Source: an uncultured Lachnospiraceae bacterium (GTDB lineage Bacteria > Bacillota > Clostridia > Lachnospirales > Lachnospiraceae). Taken from it: a DNA stretch of 35,220 bases. The position numbers and the translations under genes were made by a program. Location of the stretch: NCBI GenBank assembly GCA_934352055.1, contig CAKRJY010000015.1:1-35220 (forward strand), read 5' to 3'. Positions 14,335 through 20,899 of the stretch are shown here, one piece after another (position 1 is the stretch's first letter; each line of letters opens with the position of its first letter). The notes below the pieces were generated by a model that was not told the origin of the DNA, ran no database searches, and saw only the letters and a program-made list of their open reading frames with translations.

Positions 14335-15554
14335 TTCTTGTATATCATTGGAAAGCATATAATTATCGTGATATCCTTACAACGTTTGAACAGATGGGAT
14401 ATGAAATTTGTCTTGTAGAGCAAGAATTACAGAATTATGATATGGACGAGGCGTTTGCGGAGCACTTGGATACTTTGCTTGCGCAAGAAGAAACACAGTG
14501 GGAGTTCGTTTTTTCTGTTAATTATTTTGCATTGATTGCAGAGGTCTGTCATCAGAGACAGATTCCGTATGTTATGTGGAATTGTGACAGCCCAATGATT
14601 TCGATGTATCATAAATCCGTTTTTTACCCGACAAATTATCTGTTTCTCTTTGATCTGTCTTCCGTGGAAGAGTTTCGCGAGATGGGGGTAGACCATGCTT
14701 ATCATTTGCCACTCGCAGTTTCAGTGGAGCGTCTGGATGCTATGTTAGGAAAAAGTGAAACTCAGACAGATGCGGATCGGGTGATGCAAAAGATTGCAAA
14801 TGCACGCGGATTGGGGCAGCGGGATGAAATCAGTTTTGTGGGAAATCTTTACGATAAAAATTCCTACGACGCTTTGGAAATGACAATGCCAGATCATCTG
14901 CGCGGATATTTTGAAGCATTGATGGAGGCACAGCGCGATTTGTATGGTGTAAATATCATAGAGAGGATGCTGACACCGGATATATTGGAAGAACTGTCGG
15001 AGATTTATGATTTTCAACCATCCTCGGAGGATTCCTTATCTGATTTGGGATTGGTTTTTTCGGTAACTGCATTGGGATTTAAAATCGCACAATTGCAGCG
15101 TAAGAGTATTTTAATGAAACTATCGAAAAAACACACGGTTGGGCTGTACAGCAATAACACAACGCAGGATTTGTATCGTGTGAGCTATCGTGGTTCGGTG
15201 AATTACTGGGAAGAGATGCCATTTGTTTTTTCGAATTCGCCCATCAACTTGAATATGACAATTCCAAACATCAAAACGGGAATACCGCTTAGAAGTTTTG
15301 ATGTTATGGGAGCAGGAGGTTTTTTGCTTAGCAACTATCAGATTGAATATCCCATGTTTTTTGAGCTGGATCGTGAAGTGGTCTGTTATTATTGCGAGGA
15401 GGATTTGCTGGAAAAGGCAGATTTTTATTTAAAACATGAAGAAGAACGTAAAAAAATCGCCCGACGTGGGTATGAGCGTGTAAAAACAGATCATACCTAC
15501 ATCGAGCGAATGAGGAAGATGTGTGACATTCTGAAAGAAGAGAATGTCTTATAG
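14331..15554 (+). CDS. DUF3880/CgeB-type glycosyltransferase
   Basis: This 407-residue protein resembles glycosyltransferases of the DUF3880/CgeB type. The N-terminal half has 'FVFSVNYFALIAEVCHQRQIPYVMWNCDSP' (about 62-91), and the C-terminal half has the nucleotide-sugar-binding stretch 'IPLRSFDVMGAGGFLLSNY' (about 318-336), followed by 'EEDLLEKADFYLKHEEER'. It probably transfers a sugar to a protein or cell-surface acceptor; the donor cannot be read from sequence. Its ATG overlaps the TPR stop by 4 bp. Its own stop overlaps the stop of the convergent FliD-like gene by 6 bp (15549-15554). Enzymes of this type often sit in flagellar loci of Lachnospiraceae, where they may glycosylate flagellin. 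Confidence 0.7.
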   Translation: MILVYHWKAYNYRDILTTFEQMGYEICLVEQELQNYDMDEAFAEHLDTLLAQEETQWEFVFSVNYFALIAEVCHQRQIPYVMWNCDSPMISMYHKSVFYPTNYLFLFDLSSVEEFREMGVDHAYHLPLAVSVERLDAMLGKSETQTDADRVMQKIANARGLGQRDEISFVGNLYDKNSYDALEMTMPDHLRGYFEALMEAQRDLYGVNIIERMLTPDILEELSEIYDFQPSSEDSLSDLGLVFSVTALGFKIAQLQRKSILMKLSKKHTVGLYSNNTTQDLYRVSYRGSVNYWEEMPFVFSNSPINLNMTIPNIKTGIPLRSFDVMGAGGFLLSNYQIEYPMFFELDREVVCYYCEEDLLEKADFYLKHEEERKKIARRGYERVKTDHTYIERMRKMCDILKEENVL

Positions 15555-16835
15555 AGCCTGGTCAATGAGCATTCCGGCATAAGCACTTGGGGCATATGGT
15601 GCCACAAAGGTTTTGCCGGGATTTTTATATTCTACAATTACTTTGTTGATGTAGCGCATCGGATCAATAGAAATGCGGTTGACCTCACGTGACAACGCAC
15701 CCTTAAACTGATTCAATGTGTTAAAATGCTCAGAAGCATCATTTCCTGAGATGGCAGCAGAAAATTGCGCCTGATTCAGCTGCAAATGCCCGTTTTCGTT
15801 AGAGGAAATGCCAGCGGCAGCAAGTGCATCAGAAAAATGATTGCTGATGGCAGAGACCTCGTTTGACAGGTGGTGGCTGCCATGTAATGTGGCATATTTG
15901 CTTCCTACATCATATAACTTATTGTATGCGCCCAGTAAATTGTCAATGCCTTCTGTGATGGCAGCGGTACTTGCCTGAAATCCGATATGGACTGGCTTAC
16001 CTGCATCTGCGGAAGCCTGATGCATTGTCACTTCAAAAGAGCGATTGATGGTAAAGGTATTTGACAAAGACGAGTGCTCCTGTCCGTTCAAACGGAAAAC
16101 AGAGTTGGTTGCAGGCGTCGTAATATGTGAAATACCAAGGGTATTGATTTCATTCCAGGAACTTCCGGACTGAATGGAGAAAATGGAAGTTTCATCTGCA
16201 GAAAGTCCGGTTTGTTTGGATTGAATGCTAAGCGCACTCTCGCCTCGATGGTTTAGCTTTACCTCTGCAAGCAGACCGATGTCTGATTGGTTGATCAGGC
16301 GGGCAATCTTGCTCTGAACGTCAAAGTTATTATCACCGGGATTGACATTGAACTGGAATTCGTAGGAATTCGTTGGCATGTCCAAATCAAAGGAATATGT
16401 CCCTTCTTCAAAGCTATAATCATTGCGGCGCAGATAATGACCTTCGTTGGTCTGTGGTCCGGCCAGAGAAATGACTTCCATATCAAAGTCGTTTTGTTCC
16501 TGGTCAGCATCATTTCCTACAAAATGTACAGAAATGGTATCTTCATCAGAGGATACTGCTACTTTTTTCTTGAGCATAGATGCAATATCATCTCCGTCAT
16601 CGTTTAGCGCGGAAATGGCATTTTGCAGCTGGTGTGCATTTGCTTTGATGTCAATAGCGAATTCTTTAACATCCCCTGTCTGCGTAATCTTATATAGAGG
16701 GGATTCTTTGTTTAACTTTATGATGTTGTTGTAAAGTGAGCGCAATTCACTCTTCTTATGGGAATCATAACGAGAACCTGTGGCTTTGCCGTAGGTTGAC
16801 AAAAGATAATTACATGCGGCGTCAATACGAGCCAT
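15549..16835 (-). CDS. FliD-like (flagellar filament cap/hook-associated 2-related) protein
   Basis: This 428-residue protein starts at the ATG at 16835, after AAAGGAGGGG; an extension to 16952 has no site and is rejected. It looks like a divergent FliD. 'NEINTLGISHITTPATNSVFRLNGQEHSSLSNTFTI' (about 229-264) resembles the region where FliD carries 'A.NA.F..NG......SN.I', and the C-terminal part has helical 'NLLGAYNKLYDVGSKYATLHG' and 'QLNQAQFSAAISGNDASEHFNTLNQF'. The N-terminal 'YDSHKKSELRSLYNNIIKLNKESPLYKI' is a pattern I associate with Lachnospiraceae FliD-related proteins. Its role would be extracellular filament capping or adhesion. There is no signal peptide, as expected for type III export. 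No other flagellar gene is in the window, so the role stays tentative. Confidence 0.55.
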   Translation of the reverse strand: MARIDAACNYLLSTYGKATGSRYDSHKKSELRSLYNNIIKLNKESPLYKITQTGDVKEFAIDIKANAHQLQNAISALNDDGDDIASMLKKKVAVSSDEDTISVHFVGNDADQEQNDFDMEVISLAGPQTNEGHYLRRNDYSFEEGTYSFDLDMPTNSYEFQFNVNPGDNNFDVQSKIARLINQSDIGLLAEVKLNHRGESALSIQSKQTGLSADETSIFSIQSGSSWNEINTLGISHITTPATNSVFRLNGQEHSSLSNTFTINRSFEVTMHQASADAGKPVHIGFQASTAAITEGIDNLLGAYNKLYDVGSKYATLHGSHHLSNEVSAISNHFSDALAAAGISSNENGHLQLNQAQFSAAISGNDASEHFNTLNQFKGALSREVNRISIDPMRYINKVIVEYKNPGKTFVAPYAPSAYAGMLIDQAL

Positions 16836-16956
16836 AAGACATCCCCTCCTTTCTTCCTTGAAATACGCATCAGCTGGTGTGTTGGGATTCCAACGAAACA
16901 CTCCTTGTTTCATGACCATCTGTACGCAGGGTATAAAAATCCATTTATTCATTTAC

Positions 16957-16985
16957 ATTATAGTACGTTTTGACAAAAATGTCAT
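16957..16985 (-). promoter_or_regulatory. Promoter of the FliD-like gene
   Basis: On the minus strand ATGACA (16985-16980) and TATAAT (16962-16957) have a 17-bp spacer, giving a leader of about 115 nt. It is a housekeeping-type promoter, not the SigD (sigma-28) type usually found for late flagellar genes. Confidence 0.55.
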
Positions 16986-17055
16986 CCACAAAATATGGAA
17001 ACTTCTTATTAAATAGGTGCCACATTCTGTGATGGCGAAAAAAGAAAAAAATAAG

Positions 17056-17084
17056 TTGACGGTGAAAAGCTTATATGGTATATT
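17056..17084 (+). promoter_or_regulatory. Promoter of the rpmG-secE-nusG-rplK-rplA unit
   Basis: TTGACG (17056-17061) and TATATT (17079-17084) have a 17-bp spacer. The leader carries a small hairpin, TATGCC/GGCATA (17114-17119 with 17129-17134), before the rpmG ribosome binding site. Confidence 0.7.
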
Positions 17085-17171
17085 TGTTAGGCGACGGAAG
17101 TAGGTCTTTTTTTTATGCCTAAATTTCTGGCATAGAAAAACACAAGAAAAAATTAAGTGGAGGTGGAAGTT

Positions 17172-17321
17172 GTGCGCACGAAAATAACATTGGCATGCAC
17201 AGAATGTCAGCAGCGTAACTACAATACGACAAAAGACAAGAAAACTCATCCAGATCGTATGGAAACGAGTAAGTACTGCAAGTTCTGTAAGAAACACACT
17301 TTACACAAAGAAACCAAGTAA
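17172..17321 (+). CDS. 50S ribosomal protein L33
   Basis: This 49-residue protein begins at the GTG at 17172 after GGAGGTGGAAG. It has the four zinc-binding cysteines of a C+ type L33 ('LACTECQQRNY' and 'KYCKFCKKHTLHKE'). It is a structural protein of the large subunit. Its position directly before secE and nusG is the usual one in Firmicutes. It heads the transcription unit. Confidence 0.93.
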   Translation: MRTKITLACTECQQRNYNTTKDKKTHPDRMETSKYCKFCKKHTLHKETK

Positions 17322-17342
17322 TTGGGGTAAAGGAGAGTTGAT

Positions 17343-17543
17343 ATGGCAGACACAGAAAAGAAAAGCATGTCCCAGCGTATTGCAGGCTTGAAGACAGAGT
17401 TCTCTAAGATCATCTGGCCAGATGGCTCGTCAGTTGGGAAGCAGACAGTAGCAGTTGTTGTTACGTCGGTTGTAGTTGCATTTATCATCGTAATCCTGGA
17501 TTACGTGATTCAGTATGGCGTTGATTTTCTAGTGAATTTATAA
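17343..17543 (+). CDS. Preprotein translocase subunit SecE
   Basis: This 66-residue protein is the short, single-span SecE of Gram-positive bacteria. A conserved amphipathic cytoplasmic helix ('AGLKTEFSKIIWPDGSSVGKQT', with the typical WP) is followed by one membrane segment (about 36-60). It stabilises SecY in the protein-export channel. The ATG at 17343 follows AAAGGAGAG. nusG follows 16 bp later. Confidence 0.95.
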   Translation: MADTEKKSMSQRIAGLKTEFSKIIWPDGSSVGKQTVAVVVTSVVVAFIIVILDYVIQYGVDFLVNL

Positions 17544-17559
17544 TGGAGGCAGAAGTATT

Positions 17560-18078
17560 ATGGCAGAGGCACACTGGTATGTAGTTCATACCTACTCAGG
17601 TTATGAGAATAAAGTCAAAGCGAATATTGACAAGACCATCGAGAATCGTCATTTGGAAGATCAGATTATTGAGGTTCGTGTTCCTATGCAGGATGTCACA
17701 GAATTGAAAGATGGTGTTAGAAAAACATCTTCCAAGAAGATGTTCCCAGGATATGTTCTGATTAATATGATCATGAACGACGACACATGGTATGTGGTCA
17801 GAAATACCAGAGGCGTGACCGGGTTCGTAGGACCTGGAAGCAAGCCTGTACCACTTACAGATGCTGAAATGAGACCGCTGGGAATCAAGGCTGACAATGT
17901 GGTCGTTGACTTTGACGAAGGAGATATGGTTGCAGTCATCGGCGGTGTTTGGAAGGATACCGTTGGTGTTATTCAGGCAATGAATCACAATAAGCAGAGT
18001 GTGACGATCAATGTAGAACTGTTCGGTCGTGAGACACCGGTTGAAATCAGTTTTGCAGATGTTAAGAAAATGAATTAA
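17560..18078 (+). CDS. Transcription termination/antitermination factor NusG
   Basis: This 172-residue protein has an NGN domain ('HWYVVHTYSGYENKVKANI', 'PMQDVTELKDG', 'FPGYVLINM', 'VRNTRGVTGFVGPGSKPVPL') and a C-terminal KOW domain from about 118 ('DFDEGDMVAVIGGVWKDTVGVIQAMN'). It binds RNA polymerase to modulate pausing and couples transcription to translation. The start is the ATG at 17560 after GGAGGCAG. It lies between secE and rplK, the standard order. Confidence 0.97.
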   Translation: MAEAHWYVVHTYSGYENKVKANIDKTIENRHLEDQIIEVRVPMQDVTELKDGVRKTSSKKMFPGYVLINMIMNDDTWYVVRNTRGVTGFVGPGSKPVPLTDAEMRPLGIKADNVVVDFDEGDMVAVIGGVWKDTVGVIQAMNHNKQSVTINVELFGRETPVEISFADVKKMN

Positions 18079-18092
18079 GGAGGAACAATCCA

Positions 18093-18518
18093 ATGGCAAA
18101 GAAAATCGAAGGATATATTAAGTTGCAGATTCCTGCTGGTAAAGCTACACCTGCACCACCAGTTGGTCCTGCACTTGGACAGCATGGTGTTAACATCGTA
18201 GAATTTACAAAGCAGTTTAACGCAAAAACAGCTGATATGGGAGATACAGTTGTACCTGTAATTATCACTGTTTACGCAGACAGAAGCTTTAGCTTCATCA
18301 CAAAGACACCACCAGCAGCAGTATTAATTAAGAAGGCTGCTAAGATTCAGTCTGGTTCAGGTGAACCAAACAAGAAGAAGGTTGCTAAGATTACAAAGGC
18401 TCAGGTACAGGAAATCGCTGAGACAAAGCTTCCTGACTTGAATGCAGCAACAGTAGAAGCTGCTATGTCAATGATCGAAGGAACAGCACGCAGCATGGGT
18501 GTTGAGGTGACCGAATAG
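18093..18518 (+). CDS. 50S ribosomal protein L11
   Basis: This 141-residue protein is of canonical length. The N-terminal 'IKLQIPAGKATPAPPVGPALGQHGVNIVEFTKQFN' is the near-invariant region around the thiostrepton-site helix, and the C-terminal domain binds 23S rRNA at the GTPase-associated centre. The ATG at 18093 follows AAGGAGGAAC. In this operon rplA follows after an unusually long 193-bp gap. Confidence 0.97.
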   Translation: MAKKIEGYIKLQIPAGKATPAPPVGPALGQHGVNIVEFTKQFNAKTADMGDTVVPVIITVYADRSFSFITKTPPAAVLIKKAAKIQSGSGEPNKKKVAKITKAQVQEIAETKLPDLNAATVEAAMSMIEGTARSMGVEVTE

Positions 18519-18530
18519 GCCGAAAGCAAC

Positions 18531-18627
18531 TTAATGAGAGCGGGCGTAAGCACAGCTCGAATTTAGTGCGAGGTCGTTCTTTGAGATTAACGAGAGCGAG
18601 CGTAAGCGATGCTCGAGTTTAGCGAAA
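18531..18627 (+). repeat. Duplicated ~41-bp stem-loop element between rplK and rplA
   Basis: Two similar units, 18531-18571 and 18587-18627, share TTAA(T/C)GAGAGCG(G/A)GCGTAAGC, then GCTCGA(A/G)TTTAG. Each can fold through GAGC/GCTC pairing around GCGTAAGC. Both are noncoding and sit inside a ribosomal operon. They look like a family of dispersed intergenic repeats, which a genome search would settle. Confidence 0.65.
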
Positions 18628-18665
18628 AGAACTTCCTTATTTACACGATTTGAAGCAAGTTGAAA

Positions 18666-18697
18666 TAGTGGGAGGGACCTCTCCCGATAATACCACA
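18666..18697 (+). promoter_or_regulatory. Candidate ribosomal protein L1 autoregulatory element
   Basis: GTGG (18668-18671) can pair with CCAC (18693-18696), and inside it GGAG with CTCC, leaving a one-sided loop GATAATA on the 3' strand. Two short helices joined by an asymmetric GAU-rich loop next to a UACCAC strand are the features of the L1 site on 23S rRNA and of known L1 mRNA operators. It ends at the rplA Shine-Dalgarno sequence (AGGAGGT from 18697), so L1 binding would block translation. Confidence 0.55.
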
Positions 18698-18711
18698 GGA
18701 GGTAAATAGTA

Positions 18712-19407
18712 ATGAAAAGAGGAAAGAAATACGTTGAGGCTGTAAAGTCATACGACAAGTCAGCTCAATTTGAAACAGCAGAAGCAATCGCTTTGGTTAA
18801 GAAGAATGCTACTGCTAAGTTTGATGAGACAATCGAAGCTCATATCAGAACTGGTTGTGACGGACGTCATGCAGAACAGCAGATCCGTGGCGCTGTAGTT
18901 TTACCACATGGTACTGGTAAAGATGTAAAGGTTTTAGTATTCGCTAAGGGTGCTAAGGCTGATGAAGCTACAGCAGCAGGCGCAGATTTCGTTGGAGCAG
19001 ACGAGTTGATTCCAAGAATCCAGAACGATGGATGGTTGGATTTTGATGTTGTTGTTGCTACACCTGACATGATGGGTGTTGTAGGTCGTTTGGGACGTGT
19101 ACTTGGACCTAAGGGCTTAATGCCAAACCCTAAGGCAGGAACAGTTACAATGGATGTAACAAAGGCTGTTAACGATATCAAGGCTGGTAAGATTGAGTAT
19201 AGATTGGATAAGACCAATATTATCCATGTGCCAATTGGAAAAGCTTCCTTTACAGAGGAAAAATTAGCGGACAACTTCCAGACCCTTATGGATGCCATTA
19301 ACAAGGCTAAGCCAAGCAGTCTTAAGGGCCAGTACATTAAGAGCATTTCTTTGGCTCCTACAATGGGACCTGGCGTTAAGGTAAATGTTGCAAAAGTTAC
19401 ACAGTAG
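18712..19407 (+). CDS. 50S ribosomal protein L1
   Basis: This 231-residue protein is full length. It shows 'VEAVKSYDKSAQFETAEAIALVKKNATAKFDETIEAHIRTG' at the start and the L1 signature 'DVVVATPDMMGVVGRLGRVLGPKGLMPNPKAGTV' (about 110-143). It forms the mobile stalk near the E site. The ATG at 18712 follows AGGAGGT. L1 is a known translational repressor of its own operon, and a candidate binding element lies directly upstream. Confidence 0.97.
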   Translation: MKRGKKYVEAVKSYDKSAQFETAEAIALVKKNATAKFDETIEAHIRTGCDGRHAEQQIRGAVVLPHGTGKDVKVLVFAKGAKADEATAAGADFVGADELIPRIQNDGWLDFDVVVATPDMMGVVGRLGRVLGPKGLMPNPKAGTVTMDVTKAVNDIKAGKIEYRLDKTNIIHVPIGKASFTEEKLADNFQTLMDAINKAKPSSLKGQYIKSISLAPTMGPGVKVNVAKVTQ

Positions 19408-19410
19408 TTA

Positions 19411-19439
19411 TTGACATTCGTATAATACAATGATATAAT
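19411..19439 (+). promoter_or_regulatory. Consensus promoter of rplJ-rplL
   Basis: TTGACA (19411-19416) and TATAAT (19434-19439) with a 17-bp spacer form a perfect sigma-A promoter, beginning 3 bp after the rplA stop. It allows L10-L7/L12 to be made in excess over L11 and L1. Confidence 0.9.
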
Positions 19440-19446
19440 GCGAAAG

Positions 19447-19576
19447 CATGTTGCCGAAGACAGTAGGTGCCGCAAGGCATAACGTATACAACCTACCGAG
19501 GACAGTCGATCGTTTTTATGACGATATGATTATGATTTTTTGAGCCTCTTTGTCTAGTGCAAAGGGGCTTTTGTTT
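19447..19576 (+). ncRNA. L10 leader (L10/L12 autoregulatory leader with attenuator)
   Basis: The leader before rplJ has the known L10-binding arrangement: GTAGGT (19463-19468) pairs with ACCTAC (19491-19496), an inner TGCC-GCAA-GGCA hairpin sits between them, and unpaired GCCGAAGACAG and CGAGGACAG flank the stem. A terminator-like hairpin (AGCCTCTTTG at 19543-19552 with CAAAGGGGCT at 19560-19569, then TTTTG) follows. Binding of the L10-L12 complex would favour termination before rplJ. Confidence 0.88.
19543..19576 (+). terminator. Attenuator terminator of the L10 leader
   Basis: A 10-bp stem with one G-U pair (19543-19552 with 19560-19569) is followed by TTTGTTTTG. It lies 76 bp before the rplJ start, so it acts within the leader and not at an operon end. 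Confidence 0.8.
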
Positions 19577-19651
19577 TGCTGGTTGGCAAAGCATTAGATA
19601 AAATCTCCAAAGTCTAAGCAAGATGAAATAAAATAAGGAGGTACACGAAAC

Positions 19652-20191
19652 GTGGCAAAAGTTGAATTAAAGCAGCCGATTATTGAAGAGATTTCAGCAA
19701 GCATCAAGGACGCACAGTCAGTTGTTGTTGTTGATTATCGTGGATTAACGGTAGCAGAAGACACACAGTTACGTAAGGAATTAAGAGAAGCAGGCGTTAC
19801 TTACAAGGTATACAAGAACACAATGATGAACTTCGCTTTCAAGGGAACAGACTATGAAAGCCTTGCTCCAGTGTTAGAGGGACCTAGCGCAATTGCTATC
19901 TCAACAGAAGATGCAACAGCTCCTGCACGTATCCTTGCTAAGTTTGCAAAGACTGCACCTGCACTTGAAATCAAGGCTGGTGTTGTAGAAGGAACATTCT
20001 ACGATGCAAACGGAATGAAGGCAGTAGCAGCCGTTCCATCAAGAGACGAATTACTGTCCAAGTTACTTGGAAGCTTACAGTCACCTATTACAAATCTGGC
20101 TAGAGTTCTTAACCAGATCGCAGAGCAGGGTGGCGAAGCAACGGAAGCTCCAGCAGCAGCTGAGAGCGAAGAAGCAGCTGACGAGCAGTAG
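19652..20191 (+). CDS. 50S ribosomal protein L10
   Basis: This 179-residue protein begins at the GTG at 19652, after AAGGAGGTAC. 'SVVVVDYRGLTVAEDTQLRKELREAGVTYKVYKNTMM' is the rRNA-binding N-terminal domain. The C-terminal helix binds L7/L12 dimers, and the tail is rich in Ala/Glu. It anchors the stalk and, with L12, represses its own leader. Confidence 0.96.
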   Translation: MAKVELKQPIIEEISASIKDAQSVVVVDYRGLTVAEDTQLRKELREAGVTYKVYKNTMMNFAFKGTDYESLAPVLEGPSAIAISTEDATAPARILAKFAKTAPALEIKAGVVEGTFYDANGMKAVAAVPSRDELLSKLLGSLQSPITNLARVLNQIAEQGGEATEAPAAAESEEAADEQ

Positions 20192-20257
20192 GCGAAGTCA
20201 GAACTTCATAATAAGAAATGATATTGAATTAAAATTTTAAAAACGGAGGAAATTATC

Positions 20258-20632
20258 ATGGCAAAGATGACAACAGAAGAATTTATCGAAGCTATCAAAG
20301 AGTTAAGCGTATTAGAGTTAAATGACTTAGTAAAGGCTTGTGAAGAAGAATTTGGCGTATCTGCAGCAGCAGGCGTTGTAGTAGCAGCAGCAGGCGGAGA
20401 CGCAGCAGCAGCTGAAGAAAAGGACGAGTTCGACGTAGAACTTACAGAAGTAGGTCCTAACAAGGTTAAGGTTATCAAGGTTGTTCGTGAAGCAACTGGT
20501 CTTGGATTAAAGGAAGCTAAGGAATTAGTTGACGGAGCTCCAAAGCTTGTTAAGGAAGCAGCTGACAAGGCTACAGCAGAAGACATCAAGACTAAGTTAG
20601 AAGCAGAAGGCGCTAAGGTTACATTAAAGTAA
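20258..20632 (+). CDS. 50S ribosomal protein L7/L12
   Basis: This 124-residue protein has the N-terminal dimerisation helices, an Ala-rich hinge ('SAAAGVVVAAAGGDAAAAEE', about 34-53) and the conserved C-terminal factor-binding domain ('FDVELTEVGPNKVKVIKVVREATGLGLKEAKELVDGAP'). It recruits EF-Tu, EF-G and other GTPases to the ribosome. The ATG at 20258 follows CGGAGGAAA. Confidence 0.97.
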   Translation: MAKMTTEEFIEAIKELSVLELNDLVKACEEEFGVSAAAGVVVAAAGGDAAAAEEKDEFDVELTEVGPNKVKVIKVVREATGLGLKEAKELVDGAPKLVKEAADKATAEDIKTKLEAEGAKVTLK

Positions 20633-20667
20633 TTTTGCCTGACGAGACAAAAGTTTTGTAAGTAGAG

Positions 20668-20702
20668 ACACCAGGGTTATTCGTAATCCTGGTGTTTTTT
20701 TA
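20668..20702 (+). terminator. Terminator after rplL
   Basis: ACACCAGGGTTA (20668-20679) pairs with TAATCCTGGTGT (20684-20695) around TTCG and is followed by a T-run. It ends the rplJ-rplL unit before the rpoB promoter. Confidence 0.9.
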
Positions 20703-20787
20703 TTGTGGCGATGAGGATAAAATATCGCTTTTGCTCGAATGGAAGCAAAAAAACTGTAATTTGTCAAGCGAAAAATAAAAAAAGTTC

Positions 20788-20816
20788 TTGCATCCTGGGG
20801 TGAATTGTTGTATAGT
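20788..20816 (+). promoter_or_regulatory. Promoter of rpoB-rpoC
   Basis: TTGCAT (20788-20793) and TATAGT (20811-20816) have a 17-bp spacer. The leader to the rpoB ATG is about 80 nt. Confidence 0.7.
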
Positions 20817-20899
20817 ATAGGGTGCTTTATTGTGGTGCAATGGGATTTTTATGCCCGTTTTTCAATAGACTTAAAATAAAAACGAGAGGTGAAACGTCA

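Noticed and set aside
16836..16952. N-terminal extension of the FliD-like protein
   Set aside because: The ATG at 16835 has a strong AAAGGAGGGG upstream. The extension would begin only about 5 nt from the predicted transcript start and lacks a ribosome binding site.
20822..20899. Longer start for rpoB
   Set aside because: It begins directly after the -10 box, has no ribosome binding site, and the extra residues are unlike RpoB. MEKNRIRPV at 20900 follows GAGAGGTG.
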